From contig CABTWP010000013.1 of the NCBI GenBank assembly GCA_902488525.1, positions 1-40,783 on the forward strand: 40,783 nucleotides of DNA. Direction: 5' to 3'. The position numbers and the translations under genes were made by a program. The stretch comes from an uncultured Collinsella sp. (GTDB lineage: Bacteria > Actinomycetota > Coriobacteriia > Coriobacteriales > Coriobacteriaceae). Shown piece after piece: positions 32,655 to 40,760 of the stretch. The notes below the pieces were generated by a model. It was not told the origin of the DNA, did not search any database, and was given only the letters and a program-made list of their open reading frames with translations. How positions within the stretch are numbered: position 1 is the stretch's first letter; every line of letters starts with the position of its first letter.

Positions 32655-33815
32655 ATGGAGATCACCAAGGATATCCGCTACATCGGTGTCGACGATCACG
32701 ACATTGACTTGTTCGAGGGCCAGTACGATGTGTCCGAGAACGGTATGGCATACAACAGCTACGTTATCTTGGGCGAAAAGATCGCTGTCGCCGATTCAGT
32801 CGACGGCGGTTTTGTTGACGAGTGGCTCGGCAACCTCGAGGCCGTGCTCGATGGCCGTACGCCCGACTACCTGGTTGTCCATCACATGGAGCCCGATCAC
32901 TCCGCCGGTATCGCCGCCTTTATGGAGCGCTATCCCCAGGCACAGATTGTGGCCAGCATGGGTGCCTTCCGCATGATGGTCAACTACTTTGGCACCGACT
33001 ACCCCGAGCGCAAGGTGGTCGTCAAAGAGGGCGACGTGCTCGACCTGGGTGGCCACAGCCTGACCTTTATCGGCGCCCCCAACGTTCACTGGCCTGAGGT
33101 GATCTTCTCCTATGAGTCCACCGACAAGGTGCTCTTTAGCGCCGACGGCTTTGGCAAGTTTGGCGCCAACGACATCGAGGATCCCGAGGGCTGGGCTTGC
33201 GAGGCTCGCCGCTACTACTTTGGCATCGTCGGTAAGTTCGGCAAGTTTGTGCAGGCCGTCCTCAAGAAGGCCGCCGACCTGGACATCCAGATCATCTGCC
33301 CGCTCCACGGCCCCGTGCTGACCGAGAACCTGGGCTACTACCTCGACACCTATAACACCTGGTCGAGCTATCAGCCCGAGGACGAGGGCATCACGATCGC
33401 CTATGCGAGCGTGTATGGCCATCTGAAGGCTGCCGTCGAGGAGCTCGCATCTGCGCTCGAGGCTCGCGGCCAGAAGGTCTCCGTCTTTGATCTGGCTCGC
33501 GACGACATGGCCGAGGCCGTTGAGGATGCGTTCCGCTACGACCGTCTGGTGCTCGCCTCCATCACCTATCAGGGCGAGATCTTCCCGTGCATGAGCACCT
33601 TCATCCATACGCTCGCCGAGCACGCCTACCAGAACCGTACGGTGGCGCTCGTCGAGGCCGGTTCCTGGGCACCCGCGGCTGCCAAGGTTATGACCAAGGA
33701 GCTCGAGGGCATGAAGGACATCACCCTGACGCAGAACAAGGTGACTGTGCTGGGCTCGCTCAACGAAGCCTCGCGCGCCCAGATCGAGGCCCTCGCCGAC
33801 GAGCTGTCCAAGTAG
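32655..33815 (+). CDS. A-type flavoprotein (FprA family), probable O2/NO reductase
   Basis: 386 residues. N-terminal metallo-beta-lactamase-like diiron domain (about 1-245) with HMEPDHSAG (HxExDH ligands), NVHWPEV, SADGFG and CPLHGP, then a C-terminal flavodoxin domain (about 250-385) starting IAYASVYGHLKAAVEEL and including GSWAPAAAK. Such proteins reduce oxygen to water or nitric oxide to N2O in anaerobes. Cytoplasmic. ATG 32655 has AGGAGG 9 nt upstream. Unrelated to the sugar genes. A strong terminator follows at 33848. A partial box AGGTAAACGG lies at 32533-32542. Confidence 0.94.
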   Translation: MEITKDIRYIGVDDHDIDLFEGQYDVSENGMAYNSYVILGEKIAVADSVDGGFVDEWLGNLEAVLDGRTPDYLVVHHMEPDHSAGIAAFMERYPQAQIVASMGAFRMMVNYFGTDYPERKVVVKEGDVLDLGGHSLTFIGAPNVHWPEVIFSYESTDKVLFSADGFGKFGANDIEDPEGWACEARRYYFGIVGKFGKFVQAVLKKAADLDIQIICPLHGPVLTENLGYYLDTYNTWSSYQPEDEGITIAYASVYGHLKAAVEELASALEARGQKVSVFDLARDDMAEAVEDAFRYDRLVLASITYQGEIFPCMSTFIHTLAEHAYQNRTVALVEAGSWAPAAAKVMTKELEGMKDITLTQNKVTVLGSLNEASRAQIEALADELSK

Positions 33816-33847
33816 CGACACGCTCACTTTTGACGCTCAGCCATCAC

Positions 33848-33890
33848 AACCACCACAAAGGGGACAGGCACCTTTGTGGTGGTTTTTGTT
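33848..33890 (+). terminator. Strong intrinsic terminator after fprA
   Basis: AACCACCACAAAGG (33848-33861) pairs perfectly with CCTTTGTGGTGGTT (33871-33884), loop 9 nt (GGACAGGCA), then TTTG. The loop plus right arm, GGGGACAGGCACCTTTGTGG, is of a type that recurs in such genomes, to my recollection. Directional for the + strand. Confidence 0.9.
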
Positions 33891-34693
33891 TAAGCGCCGG
33901 CGATGATGAGGGCTGGACGTGCGCTGTCGGTGGCCTCGGCGATTGAGGTGGCGACGGCATGATCGGGGTCACGGTCCATCACGATGGTGTCGACATCAGT
34001 CAGTTCGGCAAAGCGGTACATGCCGCGTCCGTTAACCTTGCTAGCGTCCATGAGGGCGACGCTTTGATGGGCTCCGGCGATCATAGCTGTTTTGGTCTCG
34101 GCCATCTGGGGAAAGTCGGTCGTAAAGCCGCAGCCGGGAACAAAAGCGCCAGGGCACATGACGGCAAGATCGGCGTGGACCATTTGGAGAGCCTGCATGG
34201 TAAGTGGGCCGTACAGATAGCGATGACCTTTGCGCAGTGCCCCGCCCAGCATGACGACATCGACCGAGGGCATGCTCTCGTCAATATAATCGGCGATGGT
34301 AATGTCGGCCGTGATGACGGTGATACCGTCGCGCTGATCGAGGAGCCGGACGAACTCGAGCGCCGTGGTGCCCGAGTCGACGAGCAGCGTGTCGCCGTCA
34401 TTGACGAGCTCGATGGCGCTTTGCGCGATGGCCTGCTTGGCGGCGACGTTGACATTGATGCGGCGATCCTGCGTGGAAACGGTTAGGCGTTTGTGGAGCG
34501 ATACGGCACCACCGTGTGTGCGGCGCAGCTTGCCTGCTTCGGCGAGCGCGTCAAGGTCGGCGCGGGCGGTGACGGAGGACACGCCAAAGGTCTGGGCGAT
34601 TTCTGCTACCTGCACCGAGGCATTATGATCGAGCATTTCCATAATGGCGGTACGGCGTTCGTCGGCAAAGGCACGGTTGGTGGCTTGGGCCAT
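33890..34693 (-). CDS. DeoR-family transcriptional regulator
   Basis: 267 residues from the chosen start. N-terminal DeoR HTH (RRTAIMEMLDHNASVQVAEIAQTFGVSSVTARADLDAL, with TARADL where many members have TIRRDL) followed by LRRTHGGAV and a sugar-phosphate-isomerase-like sensor (LVDSGTTALEFVRLL, VITADITIADYI, VMLGGALRKGHRYLYGP). Divergent from the tagatose-bisphosphate aldolase gene, so a role like that of LacR, sensing tagatose-6-phosphate or similar, is plausible. ATG 34693 has GGAGCA 5 nt upstream and gives normal family length; an in-frame ATG at 34750 lacks a ribosome-binding site. It is complete and unrelated in sequence to the broken DeoR copy at 4331. Confidence 0.9.
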   Translation of the reverse strand: MAQATNRAFADERRTAIMEMLDHNASVQVAEIAQTFGVSSVTARADLDALAEAGKLRRTHGGAVSLHKRLTVSTQDRRINVNVAAKQAIAQSAIELVNDGDTLLVDSGTTALEFVRLLDQRDGITVITADITIADYIDESMPSVDVVMLGGALRKGHRYLYGPLTMQALQMVHADLAVMCPGAFVPGCGFTTDFPQMAETKTAMIAGAHQSVALMDASKVNGRGMYRFAELTDVDTIVMDRDPDHAVATSIAEATDSARPALIIAGA

Positions 34694-34750
34694 GCTTGCT
34701 CCATTCTCGGCTAAATTTGCAGGAATTGTGTTGACTCTATTTTCGTTCAT

Positions 34751-34816
34751 TTTCTTTTTGAGTAAGAAAACACCTTTCGATTACTTATCTTTTCTATAAA
34801 AGAAAGACGCTGAACG
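34751..34816. promoter_or_regulatory. T/A-rich inverted repeats between DeoR and aldolase genes
   Basis: TTTTCTT and AAGAAAA form a 7-bp inverted pair (34751-34771). A shorter pair, TCTTT and AAAGA, lies around 34790-34804. These are candidate DeoR sites. AAAGACGCTGAA occurs twice, at about 34803 and 34920. A half box CCGTTTACTT is at 34861-34870. The rest up to 35027 shows no other gene. Confidence 0.35.
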
Positions 34817-35027
34817 CCCATAATTCAATATCGAACATGTCCACTTGGCTCAAATTCCTTCCGTTTACTTTTCAAAAACGACTGTATTGACCTGCATGGG
34901 CTCAATATCTCGCACGTGCAAAGACGCTGAATTTCATACAATGAACGCAGAAAAACGCAAGGTAAAACGCCTTGTGAACAACTACGCCCGATGTCCAGAT
35001 GCGGGCGAGGGAGAGGAGCAAACGCTC

Positions 35028-35885
35028 ATGGCACTTGTTACCACCGAAAAGATGCTCAAGGACGCTCAGGCCGGCCACTACGCTGTTGGCGCTTTCAACG
35101 TCGAGAACCTTGAGTTTGTTATGGCCGTTCTGGCCGCTGCCGAGGAGACCAAGTCCCCCGTCATCATGCAGACCACCCCGGGCACCATCAAGACCGCTGG
35201 TCTGGACTACTTCTACGGCATGGTCAAGGCTGCCGCCGAGCGCGCTTCCGTGCCCGTCGCCCTGCACCTCGATCACGGCGATGGCTATGACCGCTGCATG
35301 CAGGCTTTCCGCACGGGCTACACCTCTGTCATGATCGACGGTTCGCACGAGTCCTTCGAGGACAACATCGCCCTGACCAAGTCCGTCGCCGACGCTGGCC
35401 GCGCCATGGGCGTGCCCGTCGAGGCCGAGCTCGGTAAGGTTGGCGGCAAGGAGGACGACGGTCCCGCGGTTGAGGGCGAGAGCCCCTACACCGATCCGGC
35501 TGAGGCCAAGGAGTTCGTCGAGCGCACTGGCTGCACCTCTCTCGCTATTGGCGTTGGCACCAGCCACGGTGTGTACACGAGCGATCCGCACATCGAGCAG
35601 TCCGTGGTCAAGGCCATCCGCGACGCCGTCGACGTGCCGCTGGTTCTGCACGGCACCTCTGGTGTGCCCGATGAGCAGGTTGCCGAGGCTGTGAAGAACG
35701 GTATCTGCAAGGTTAACTACGCCACCGAGCTGCGTCAGGCCTACACCAAGGGCTTCATGGCCTACATGGCCGAGAACCCCGCCTGCTTCGACCCCAAGAA
35801 GCCGGCCAAGGAGGGCATGCGTGAGATCACCGAGCTGGTTAAGATCCGCATGACTAACCTCAACTCTGTGGGCAAAGCAGAGTAA
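35028..35885 (+). CDS. gatY: Class II tagatose-1,6-bisphosphate (or fructose-bisphosphate) aldolase
   Basis: 285 residues, the length of GatY/KbaY. Cleaves tagatose-1,6-bisphosphate into dihydroxyacetone phosphate and glyceraldehyde-3-phosphate, closing the LacABC pathway. Zinc-ligand and catalytic motifs: LHLDHGDGYDRC (about 79-90), EAELGKVGG, GTSHGVY, LHGTSGVPDEQV and KVNYATELRQAY. Lactococcal LacD is a class I enzyme of different fold, so this is a substitute. The symbol is given by family; fructose-bisphosphate specificity cannot be excluded. ATG 35028 has AGGAG 9 nt upstream; the upstream in-frame ATG at 34845 is unsupported. Divergent from DeoR. Confidence 0.88.
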   Translation: MALVTTEKMLKDAQAGHYAVGAFNVENLEFVMAVLAAAEETKSPVIMQTTPGTIKTAGLDYFYGMVKAAAERASVPVALHLDHGDGYDRCMQAFRTGYTSVMIDGSHESFEDNIALTKSVADAGRAMGVPVEAELGKVGGKEDDGPAVEGESPYTDPAEAKEFVERTGCTSLAIGVGTSHGVYTSDPHIEQSVVKAIRDAVDVPLVLHGTSGVPDEQVAEAVKNGICKVNYATELRQAYTKGFMAYMAENPACFDPKKPAKEGMREITELVKIRMTNLNSVGKAE

Positions 35886-35910
35886 CAGCAAGGGTACTCT
35901 GATCCCACCG

Positions 35911-36062
35911 GACGGCTTGGGCGGGCCCCCCGTACTTAGTTTCCAAAACGTCCTCGCGCATGAAGGCCCCCGTTGCCTCGCTTCTACGAAGCGTTGGCAA
36001 CGGGGGCCTTCGCGCTGCGGAATGATTTTGGAAACTAAGTACGGGGGCCCGCCCAAGCCGTC
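35911..36062. repeat. 152-nt nested palindrome after the aldolase gene
   Basis: Outer arms 35911-35948 and 36026-36062 are complementary over 37 bp with a single extra C. Inside, GAAGGCCCCCGTTGCC pairs with GGCAACGGGGGCCTTC, flanked by GCGC on both sides. The innermost loop again pairs, CGCTTC with GAAGCG. The whole element would fold as one rod. There is no T-run at its end. It may act as a bidirectional transcription block or be a mobile palindromic element. Confidence 0.8.
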
Positions 36063-36593
36063 CTGCTCGATCGCCCTTGTGGCGTTGGGGCGGAATAGTG
36101 GGGCGTGAGGGGCGCTTTGTTGGTGGGGGCTAGTATGCCCTTGCTTGGTTGGGGAAGGTTTTGTCTAGAGATGCTTGGAGCTTTTCGAACGATGCTCGCA
36201 AGTTGTGGCTCTGGTTGGTTGAGCGTTTGGCTTTTGTGGTGGGGGAGTCGAGGAGGCCGTCTCTCTGTGTCGGGGGGAAGGAGAAAAGGTCTGCATGTTT
36301 TAGGGATGGCTGCCGTGCTACGGCATTGGAAGAATGCATGCTTATGCGGCCTCCTCGATGTCCACCAAAAGGTTGCGCACGGGGTGTGCTGCTAGGTCCC
36401 GTGCGTTGGCAGTATTATGCCGCGAGCGCAGATAAGGAAGCGCTAAAGAAAGGCTTAATCAGATTTGATGTAACAATGAAACCGCAGGTCAAAGCTATCG
36501 GGTAACACTCTTGAAAGGTTTTGAGCTTAAGGGCTTTCTAAGGTTTGTGGCGCGGATGTGGCTCGCCTGTGTGGGGCGTGTGAATGCTCGCTG
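36063..36593. other. 531-nt stretch without a recognisable gene
   Basis: The sequence is less GC-rich than its neighbours, with G/T-rich tracts on the + strand. An open frame 36149-36505 (118 codons, + strand) and one on the minus strand 36130-36339 (69 codons, including SFEKLQASLDKTFPNQ) exist, but neither has a ribosome-binding site or a family I recognise. It could hold decayed gene remnants. No RNA gene was recognised. Confidence 0.3.
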
Positions 36594-37580
36594 TTAGCGC
36601 TGCGGCCCTGCAGCCCGTACCTGTTCGATGACCTTTTCCATCGTGGCGTCGATGCGGTCTTTTTTGAGCTCGCATTCCCAGACGGTGATGGGCGTCCAGC
36701 CCATTTGGGTAAGTGCGTTGATGGCTGCTCGGTCGCGCTCGACGTTGCGACGGAACTTTGCCTCCCAAAACTCAACGTTGCGCTTGAGCTGGCTGGGGTT
36801 GCACTTGGGGCAGCGATGCCAAAAGCAGCCGTTGACGAAGATGGCGATCTTGCGCCCGGGAAAGGCGATGTCGGGCTTGCCGGGTACCTTCCATTCCAAA
36901 CGATAGCCCGTAAGGCCCGCGGCCCGCAGGCGCTGTCGTACGAGCAGCTCGGGCTTGGTGTTGGCGCGCTTGTTGCCCTTCATGGACTTTTTTATAGCGG
37001 CGCGGCGGCGCACCAGTTCGCGCTCGTCGGCTGAAAGGTCCGAGGTATCGATGCCGTCGAGTAGGCCGGGCTTGGGACGCTTTTTGCTGCGGCGCTTAGG
37101 TGCGCGCTTGGGTTTGGTAGCAGATTCGTCTGCCGTGGTGGCCTCGGCGTCGCTGGCGGCGTTAGCCTCAAACCAATCTTCCTTCAACTCAATCAGGGCA
37201 TCGATAAGTCCTTTGTCGGCGGGCATCCACTCAACCGTGGCAAGCGAGGTGCGCGGAATCCAGCGGATATCGAGCTGGCGGTCGTGCTTCTGGGGCTCAT
37301 CGGATTCTTTAGCCAGCGAGCAGTAGTAACACTCCATTGAGAGATGAAAATCGGGGTAGTCATACTCAACGGTGTAAAAATCGCGCAGGTTGGTGACTTT
37401 GACCTGCAGCTCTTCCATGAGCTCGCGGCGTACGGCGTCCTCGGGCGTCTCGCCGCGCATGAGCTTGCCACCGGGAAACTCCCAAAGTCCCTGCATGTCG
37501 CCATAGCCGCGCTGCACGGCAAGCAGCTCGTCAGATCCATCCTTGCGAATGATTCCAGCGGCAACATGAACAGTCTTCAA
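36594..37580 (-). CDS. NUDIX hydrolase fused to a Vsr-type endonuclease
   Basis: 328 residues from TTG 37580. Domain 1 (about 1-135) is a MutT-like NUDIX hydrolase: LWEFPGGKLMRGETPEDAVR then RELMEEL is the Nudix box, and the context fits an 8-oxo-dGTP or CTP pyrophosphohydrolase. A basic linker (about 150-195, with KRAPKRRSKKRPKP) joins domain 2 (about 195-328), a Vsr family very-short-patch-repair endonuclease: NTKPELLVRQRL, GKPDIAFPGRKIAIFVNGCF (catalytic Asp), WHRCPKC and LTQMGWTPITVWECEL. Both domains look complete. GGAGG lies 7 nt before the TTG; no ATG or GTG fits. The open frame continues upstream to 38093, but that part is opposite the ABC gene. No cytosine methyltransferase gene is in the window. 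Confidence 0.85.
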   Translation of the reverse strand: MKTVHVAAGIIRKDGSDELLAVQRGYGDMQGLWEFPGGKLMRGETPEDAVRRELMEELQVKVTNLRDFYTVEYDYPDFHLSMECYYCSLAKESDEPQKHDRQLDIRWIPRTSLATVEWMPADKGLIDALIELKEDWFEANAASDAEATTADESATKPKRAPKRRSKKRPKPGLLDGIDTSDLSADERELVRRRAAIKKSMKGNKRANTKPELLVRQRLRAAGLTGYRLEWKVPGKPDIAFPGRKIAIFVNGCFWHRCPKCNPSQLKRNVEFWEAKFRRNVERDRAAINALTQMGWTPITVWECELKKDRIDATMEKVIEQVRAAGPQR

Positions 37581-37728
37581 CAGGAGTCCTCCCTCAACAT
37601 CAACACGTGACAGGGTAGCTACCCGTACCTTACACAACGGTAAGGCAAGCGTAAGCCATATCGATGGTAGCCGACTCGTCTTCTTGCGACTATAGATGCC
37701 GTAGACTAATCGCAAGAAAGGACTCGGT

Positions 37729-38514
37729 ATGCAAAGCACGCACATGGCGACCCCGGTACTGGAGGTCGCGCATCTCGAAAAGGTATATGGAGCGCTGGGC
37801 AACGTGACCCGCGCGCTCAATGACGTCAGCTTTACCGTCAACCGCGGCGAATTTGTGGGCATCATGGGCGCTTCGGGCTCGGGCAAGTCGACGTTGCTCA
37901 ACTGCGTGTCGACCATCGATAGCGCCACAAGTGGCACGATCCGCATCAACGGGCAGGACGTAACACGCATGAAGCAGGCCAAGCTCTCGCAGTTCCGCCG
38001 CGAGGAGCTCGGCTTTATCTTCCAGGATTCTAACCTGCTCGATACGCTCACGGCACGCGAGAACATCGCCTTGCCGCTCACCATTGCCCGCACAAACTCG
38101 GCAGAGATCTCGACCCGCGTGCAGGATGTGGCTGCGCGTCTGTCTATCAGTCAGGTGCTCGACAAGTATCCCTACCAGATGTCCGGCGGTCAGCAGCAGC
38201 GCGTTGCCGCGGCTCGCGCGCTCGTCACCGACCCCACCATGATCATGGCCGACGAGCCCACCGGCGCCCTCGATTCCAAGAGCGCCCGCCTGCTGCTCGA
38301 GAGCCTGGAGGCCCTCAATCGCCGCCTGCGCGCCACCGTGCTCATGGTCACGCATGACAGCTTTGCTGCCAGCTATACGAGCCGCGTGCTGTTTATCCGC
38401 GACGGCAAGATCTTCACCGAGCTGCGCCGCGGCGACATCGACCGCCGAGAGTTCTTCGACCGCATTATGGAGGTCGTTGCCATGATGGGCGGTGAGGGCT
38501 CCGATGCTCTGTAA
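37729..38514 (+). CDS. ABC transporter ATP-binding protein (BceA/MacB type)
   Basis: 261 residues. Walker A GASGSGKST (47-55), Q-loop FIFQDSNLL, signature MSGGQQQRVAAARAL, Walker B MIMADEPTGALD and H-loop VTHD are all intact. The family drives FtsX-type permeases used in peptide-antibiotic sensing or detoxification and lipoprotein handling. ATG 37729 has AAAGGA 8 nt upstream. The permease gene starts within its last codons, so the two are translationally coupled. No two-component system is visible before the contig end. Confidence 0.94.
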   Translation: MQSTHMATPVLEVAHLEKVYGALGNVTRALNDVSFTVNRGEFVGIMGASGSGKSTLLNCVSTIDSATSGTIRINGQDVTRMKQAKLSQFRREELGFIFQDSNLLDTLTARENIALPLTIARTNSAEISTRVQDVAARLSISQVLDKYPYQMSGGQQQRVAAARALVTDPTMIMADEPTGALDSKSARLLLESLEALNRRLRATVLMVTHDSFAASYTSRVLFIRDGKIFTELRRGDIDRREFFDRIMEVVAMMGGEGSDAL

Positions 38515-40741
38515 ACTCGCTTGGGGCAACGTCCGCCGCGCCGGCCGCGACTACCTCGTCTACTTTTTGACGCTCACCCTGGGCGTCACGGTCTTCTATG
38601 CCTTTAACACCATCTCGATGCAGGTCGACATCGCCGGCATCGATGAAAAGGGCTTGGCACAGGTTATGGGCAGCATGCTCGGCGACCTGACGTACTTTTT
38701 GGCCGGTGTCATGGCCTTTTTGATGGTGTATGCCAACAACTTCATCATGAAACGCCGCAAGAAGGAGTTTGGCCTGTACCAGGTGCTCGGCATGGGGCGT
38801 GGGCGCGTCGCCACGATCATGGCGCTCGAGACGGTGATCGTCTCGGTCGGCGCCTTTGTCGCCGGCATTGTGCTGGGCGTGGGACTCTCCCAGCTCATGA
38901 CGTTCTTTACGGCCTCGCTCTTTAAGACACAGATCGCCAATTTCCACTTCTTTTTCTCGGTGCATGCGTTCAATCTGACCCTTGCCTGCATGCTCGTAAT
39001 GTTCATACTCACGTTACTGCTGAACCTGCGCGCCGTGCGTCGTACCAAACTCATCGAGCTTATGGGTTCCGAGCGTCGCAACGAGAGCATCAAGACACGC
39101 AACCCCTGGATCGCGATTGCCATTTTTGCCGTGGGCGTGGTGCTTGTGGGCGTGGCCTATTACCGTCTGCTACGTGATGGGTTCCCGCTAACCGCGACGG
39201 ACAGCAAGCTGCAAGAGGCCATGACCCAGTTTGGTATTACGACCGCTATGGTTACCGTGGGCACCTTTGCCCTGTTCTGGGGACTTTCGGGCATGCTCAT
39301 CAAGCTGCTGCAGAGCCTGCGCGGCGTGTATTGGCGCGGCCTCAACATGTTTATCGTGCGCCAGCTTGCGGCCAAGGTCAACACGGTGTGCTTTTCGATG
39401 GGCGTCATCGCGATGCTCCTGTTTTTGGCCATCACTTCTGTGACGTGCGGTATGTCGATTGCCAACGTGATGAACGAAAACCTGGAGCGCTATAACCCTG
39501 TTGACGTGTCTCAGACGTATGCCTATTACACGCCCGATACGCTCGACTACTACAAAGAGTATGTCAATCCGTCTGAAGCCGATCGCATGGTGCTGGCCGA
39601 TAGTACGGTCGATTTGTACCCCGCATGGCACGGCGATCGTATCGATCACGATAACGTTGCAGACGGTATTAAGGGCAAGTCGGCGGACAACAACGACGAG
39701 ACCGGCAAGAAGGTCAATATCGCCGATGTTGCCGGTGAGCATGTGCAGATCGATTCGTATCTGAGTTACCCGCTTGGCGGCTCGGATCCTTCGGTGACCC
39801 CAAGTGAGATGTGCAAGACCATGGGCGAAAAGCTTCCCAAGGCGTTCGGGGGTAGCAATGCCGACATGACAGGCCTGTCTGTGACGCCGGCAAGTCAGTA
39901 CAACAAACTGCGCCAGATGATGGGCAAGGAGCCGGTGCACATCGGTCACGACCAGTATCTGCTCACGTGTGATATGGGCGGCGAGCTGGTCGACCTGTAC
40001 ACCAAGTATATGGCTGGCGGCCATACCCTTACCTTGGGCGGGCATACGCTCAAGCCCGCAACCGATAAGTCGGACGAAGATACGGCGGCCATCGCCAACT
40101 CGGCGATGGGCAGTAATGGGGGTACCGTCGTCGTTGCCGACGAGCTGTTGTCCCAACTTAATCTGCAGCCGTATTCCAGTAGCCTGCTCGTTAACTACAA
40201 ACAGGGGATGGATACGACCGAGGCAGACGAGAGCATTAAATACACTGTGCTCGACAATCTGCTCGTTGACGGCAAGGAGCCGGGGTCGTGGGGAACCTTC
40301 ATCACACGCTCCGAGATGTACACGCAGGCAGCGCAAATGAACGGCTTGATTAGCTACCTAGCCATCTACATCGGCTTTGTATTGGTCGTTGCATGCGCGG
40401 CGATTCTGTCGATCCAGCAACTCTCCAACGTGGCCGATGGCAGCCGCAGCTATCGTGTGCTGGCACAGATCGGCTGTGACGACCGCCAGATTCGCCATTC
40501 GGTGATGGCGCAGCAAGCGGTGTTCTTCCTGTTCCCGCTGGCAGTGGGCCTGGCGCACTCCTTTGTGGCACTTAAGGTGATCATCGAGCTGGTGAGCATA
40601 TTCGGAAATATGAGCATCGGCGGCACCGTGGGCCTCACCTGTGCAATCTTCCTGGCAGCATACGGTGGCTACTTCCTGGTGACCTACCTCATGAGCACCG
40701 GCATGGTGCGAGCCGCCATAGCCACCCGCTACAGCGAGTAA
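38504..40741 (+). CDS. FtsX-type ABC transporter permease (BceB-like)
   Basis: 745 residues from ATG 38504. N-terminal membrane helix (YLVYFLTLTLGVTVFYAF), an FtsX core around residues 55-165 with KRRKKEFGLYQVLGMGRGR, further helices near 200-300, then a large extracellular domain (about 320-610) and three C-terminal helices (YLAIYIGFVLVVACAAILSI, FFLFPLAVGLAHSF, LTCAIFLAAYGGYFLVTYL). This layout suits BceB-like permeases. ATG 38504 overlaps the ATPase stop by 11 nt; GTG 38492 is an alternative. The gene is complete and ends 42 nt before the contig end. Confidence 0.9.
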   Translation: MLCKLAWGNVRRAGRDYLVYFLTLTLGVTVFYAFNTISMQVDIAGIDEKGLAQVMGSMLGDLTYFLAGVMAFLMVYANNFIMKRRKKEFGLYQVLGMGRGRVATIMALETVIVSVGAFVAGIVLGVGLSQLMTFFTASLFKTQIANFHFFFSVHAFNLTLACMLVMFILTLLLNLRAVRRTKLIELMGSERRNESIKTRNPWIAIAIFAVGVVLVGVAYYRLLRDGFPLTATDSKLQEAMTQFGITTAMVTVGTFALFWGLSGMLIKLLQSLRGVYWRGLNMFIVRQLAAKVNTVCFSMGVIAMLLFLAITSVTCGMSIANVMNENLERYNPVDVSQTYAYYTPDTLDYYKEYVNPSEADRMVLADSTVDLYPAWHGDRIDHDNVADGIKGKSADNNDETGKKVNIADVAGEHVQIDSYLSYPLGGSDPSVTPSEMCKTMGEKLPKAFGGSNADMTGLSVTPASQYNKLRQMMGKEPVHIGHDQYLLTCDMGGELVDLYTKYMAGGHTLTLGGHTLKPATDKSDEDTAAIANSAMGSNGGTVVVADELLSQLNLQPYSSSLLVNYKQGMDTTEADESIKYTVLDNLLVDGKEPGSWGTFITRSEMYTQAAQMNGLISYLAIYIGFVLVVACAAILSIQQLSNVADGSRSYRVLAQIGCDDRQIRHSVMAQQAVFFLFPLAVGLAHSFVALKVIIELVSIFGNMSIGGTVGLTCAIFLAAYGGYFLVTYLMSTGMVRAAIATRYSE

Positions 40742-40760
40742 CAAGCGGGCAAAATCGTCG

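Noticed and set aside
33890..34693. DeoR gene as the intact partner of the broken copy at 4331
   Set aside because: The sensor domains differ clearly in sequence; the 93-nt match at the left window edge is the true relative.
34902..36056. Open frame of 384 codons on the minus strand opposite the aldolase gene
   Set aside because: It spans the aldolase gene and the nested palindrome and shows no domain; the aldolase is certain.
36149..36505. 118-codon open frame as a real gene
   Set aside because: No ribosome-binding site, no recognisable domain, cysteine- and arginine-rich translation typical of non-coding GC-rich DNA; kept only as part of an unassigned stretch.
37581..38093. N-terminal extension of the NUDIX-Vsr frame
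   Set aside because: This part is opposite the ABC ATPase gene, and the NUDIX domain starts right after the TTG at 37580, which has a good ribosome-binding site.
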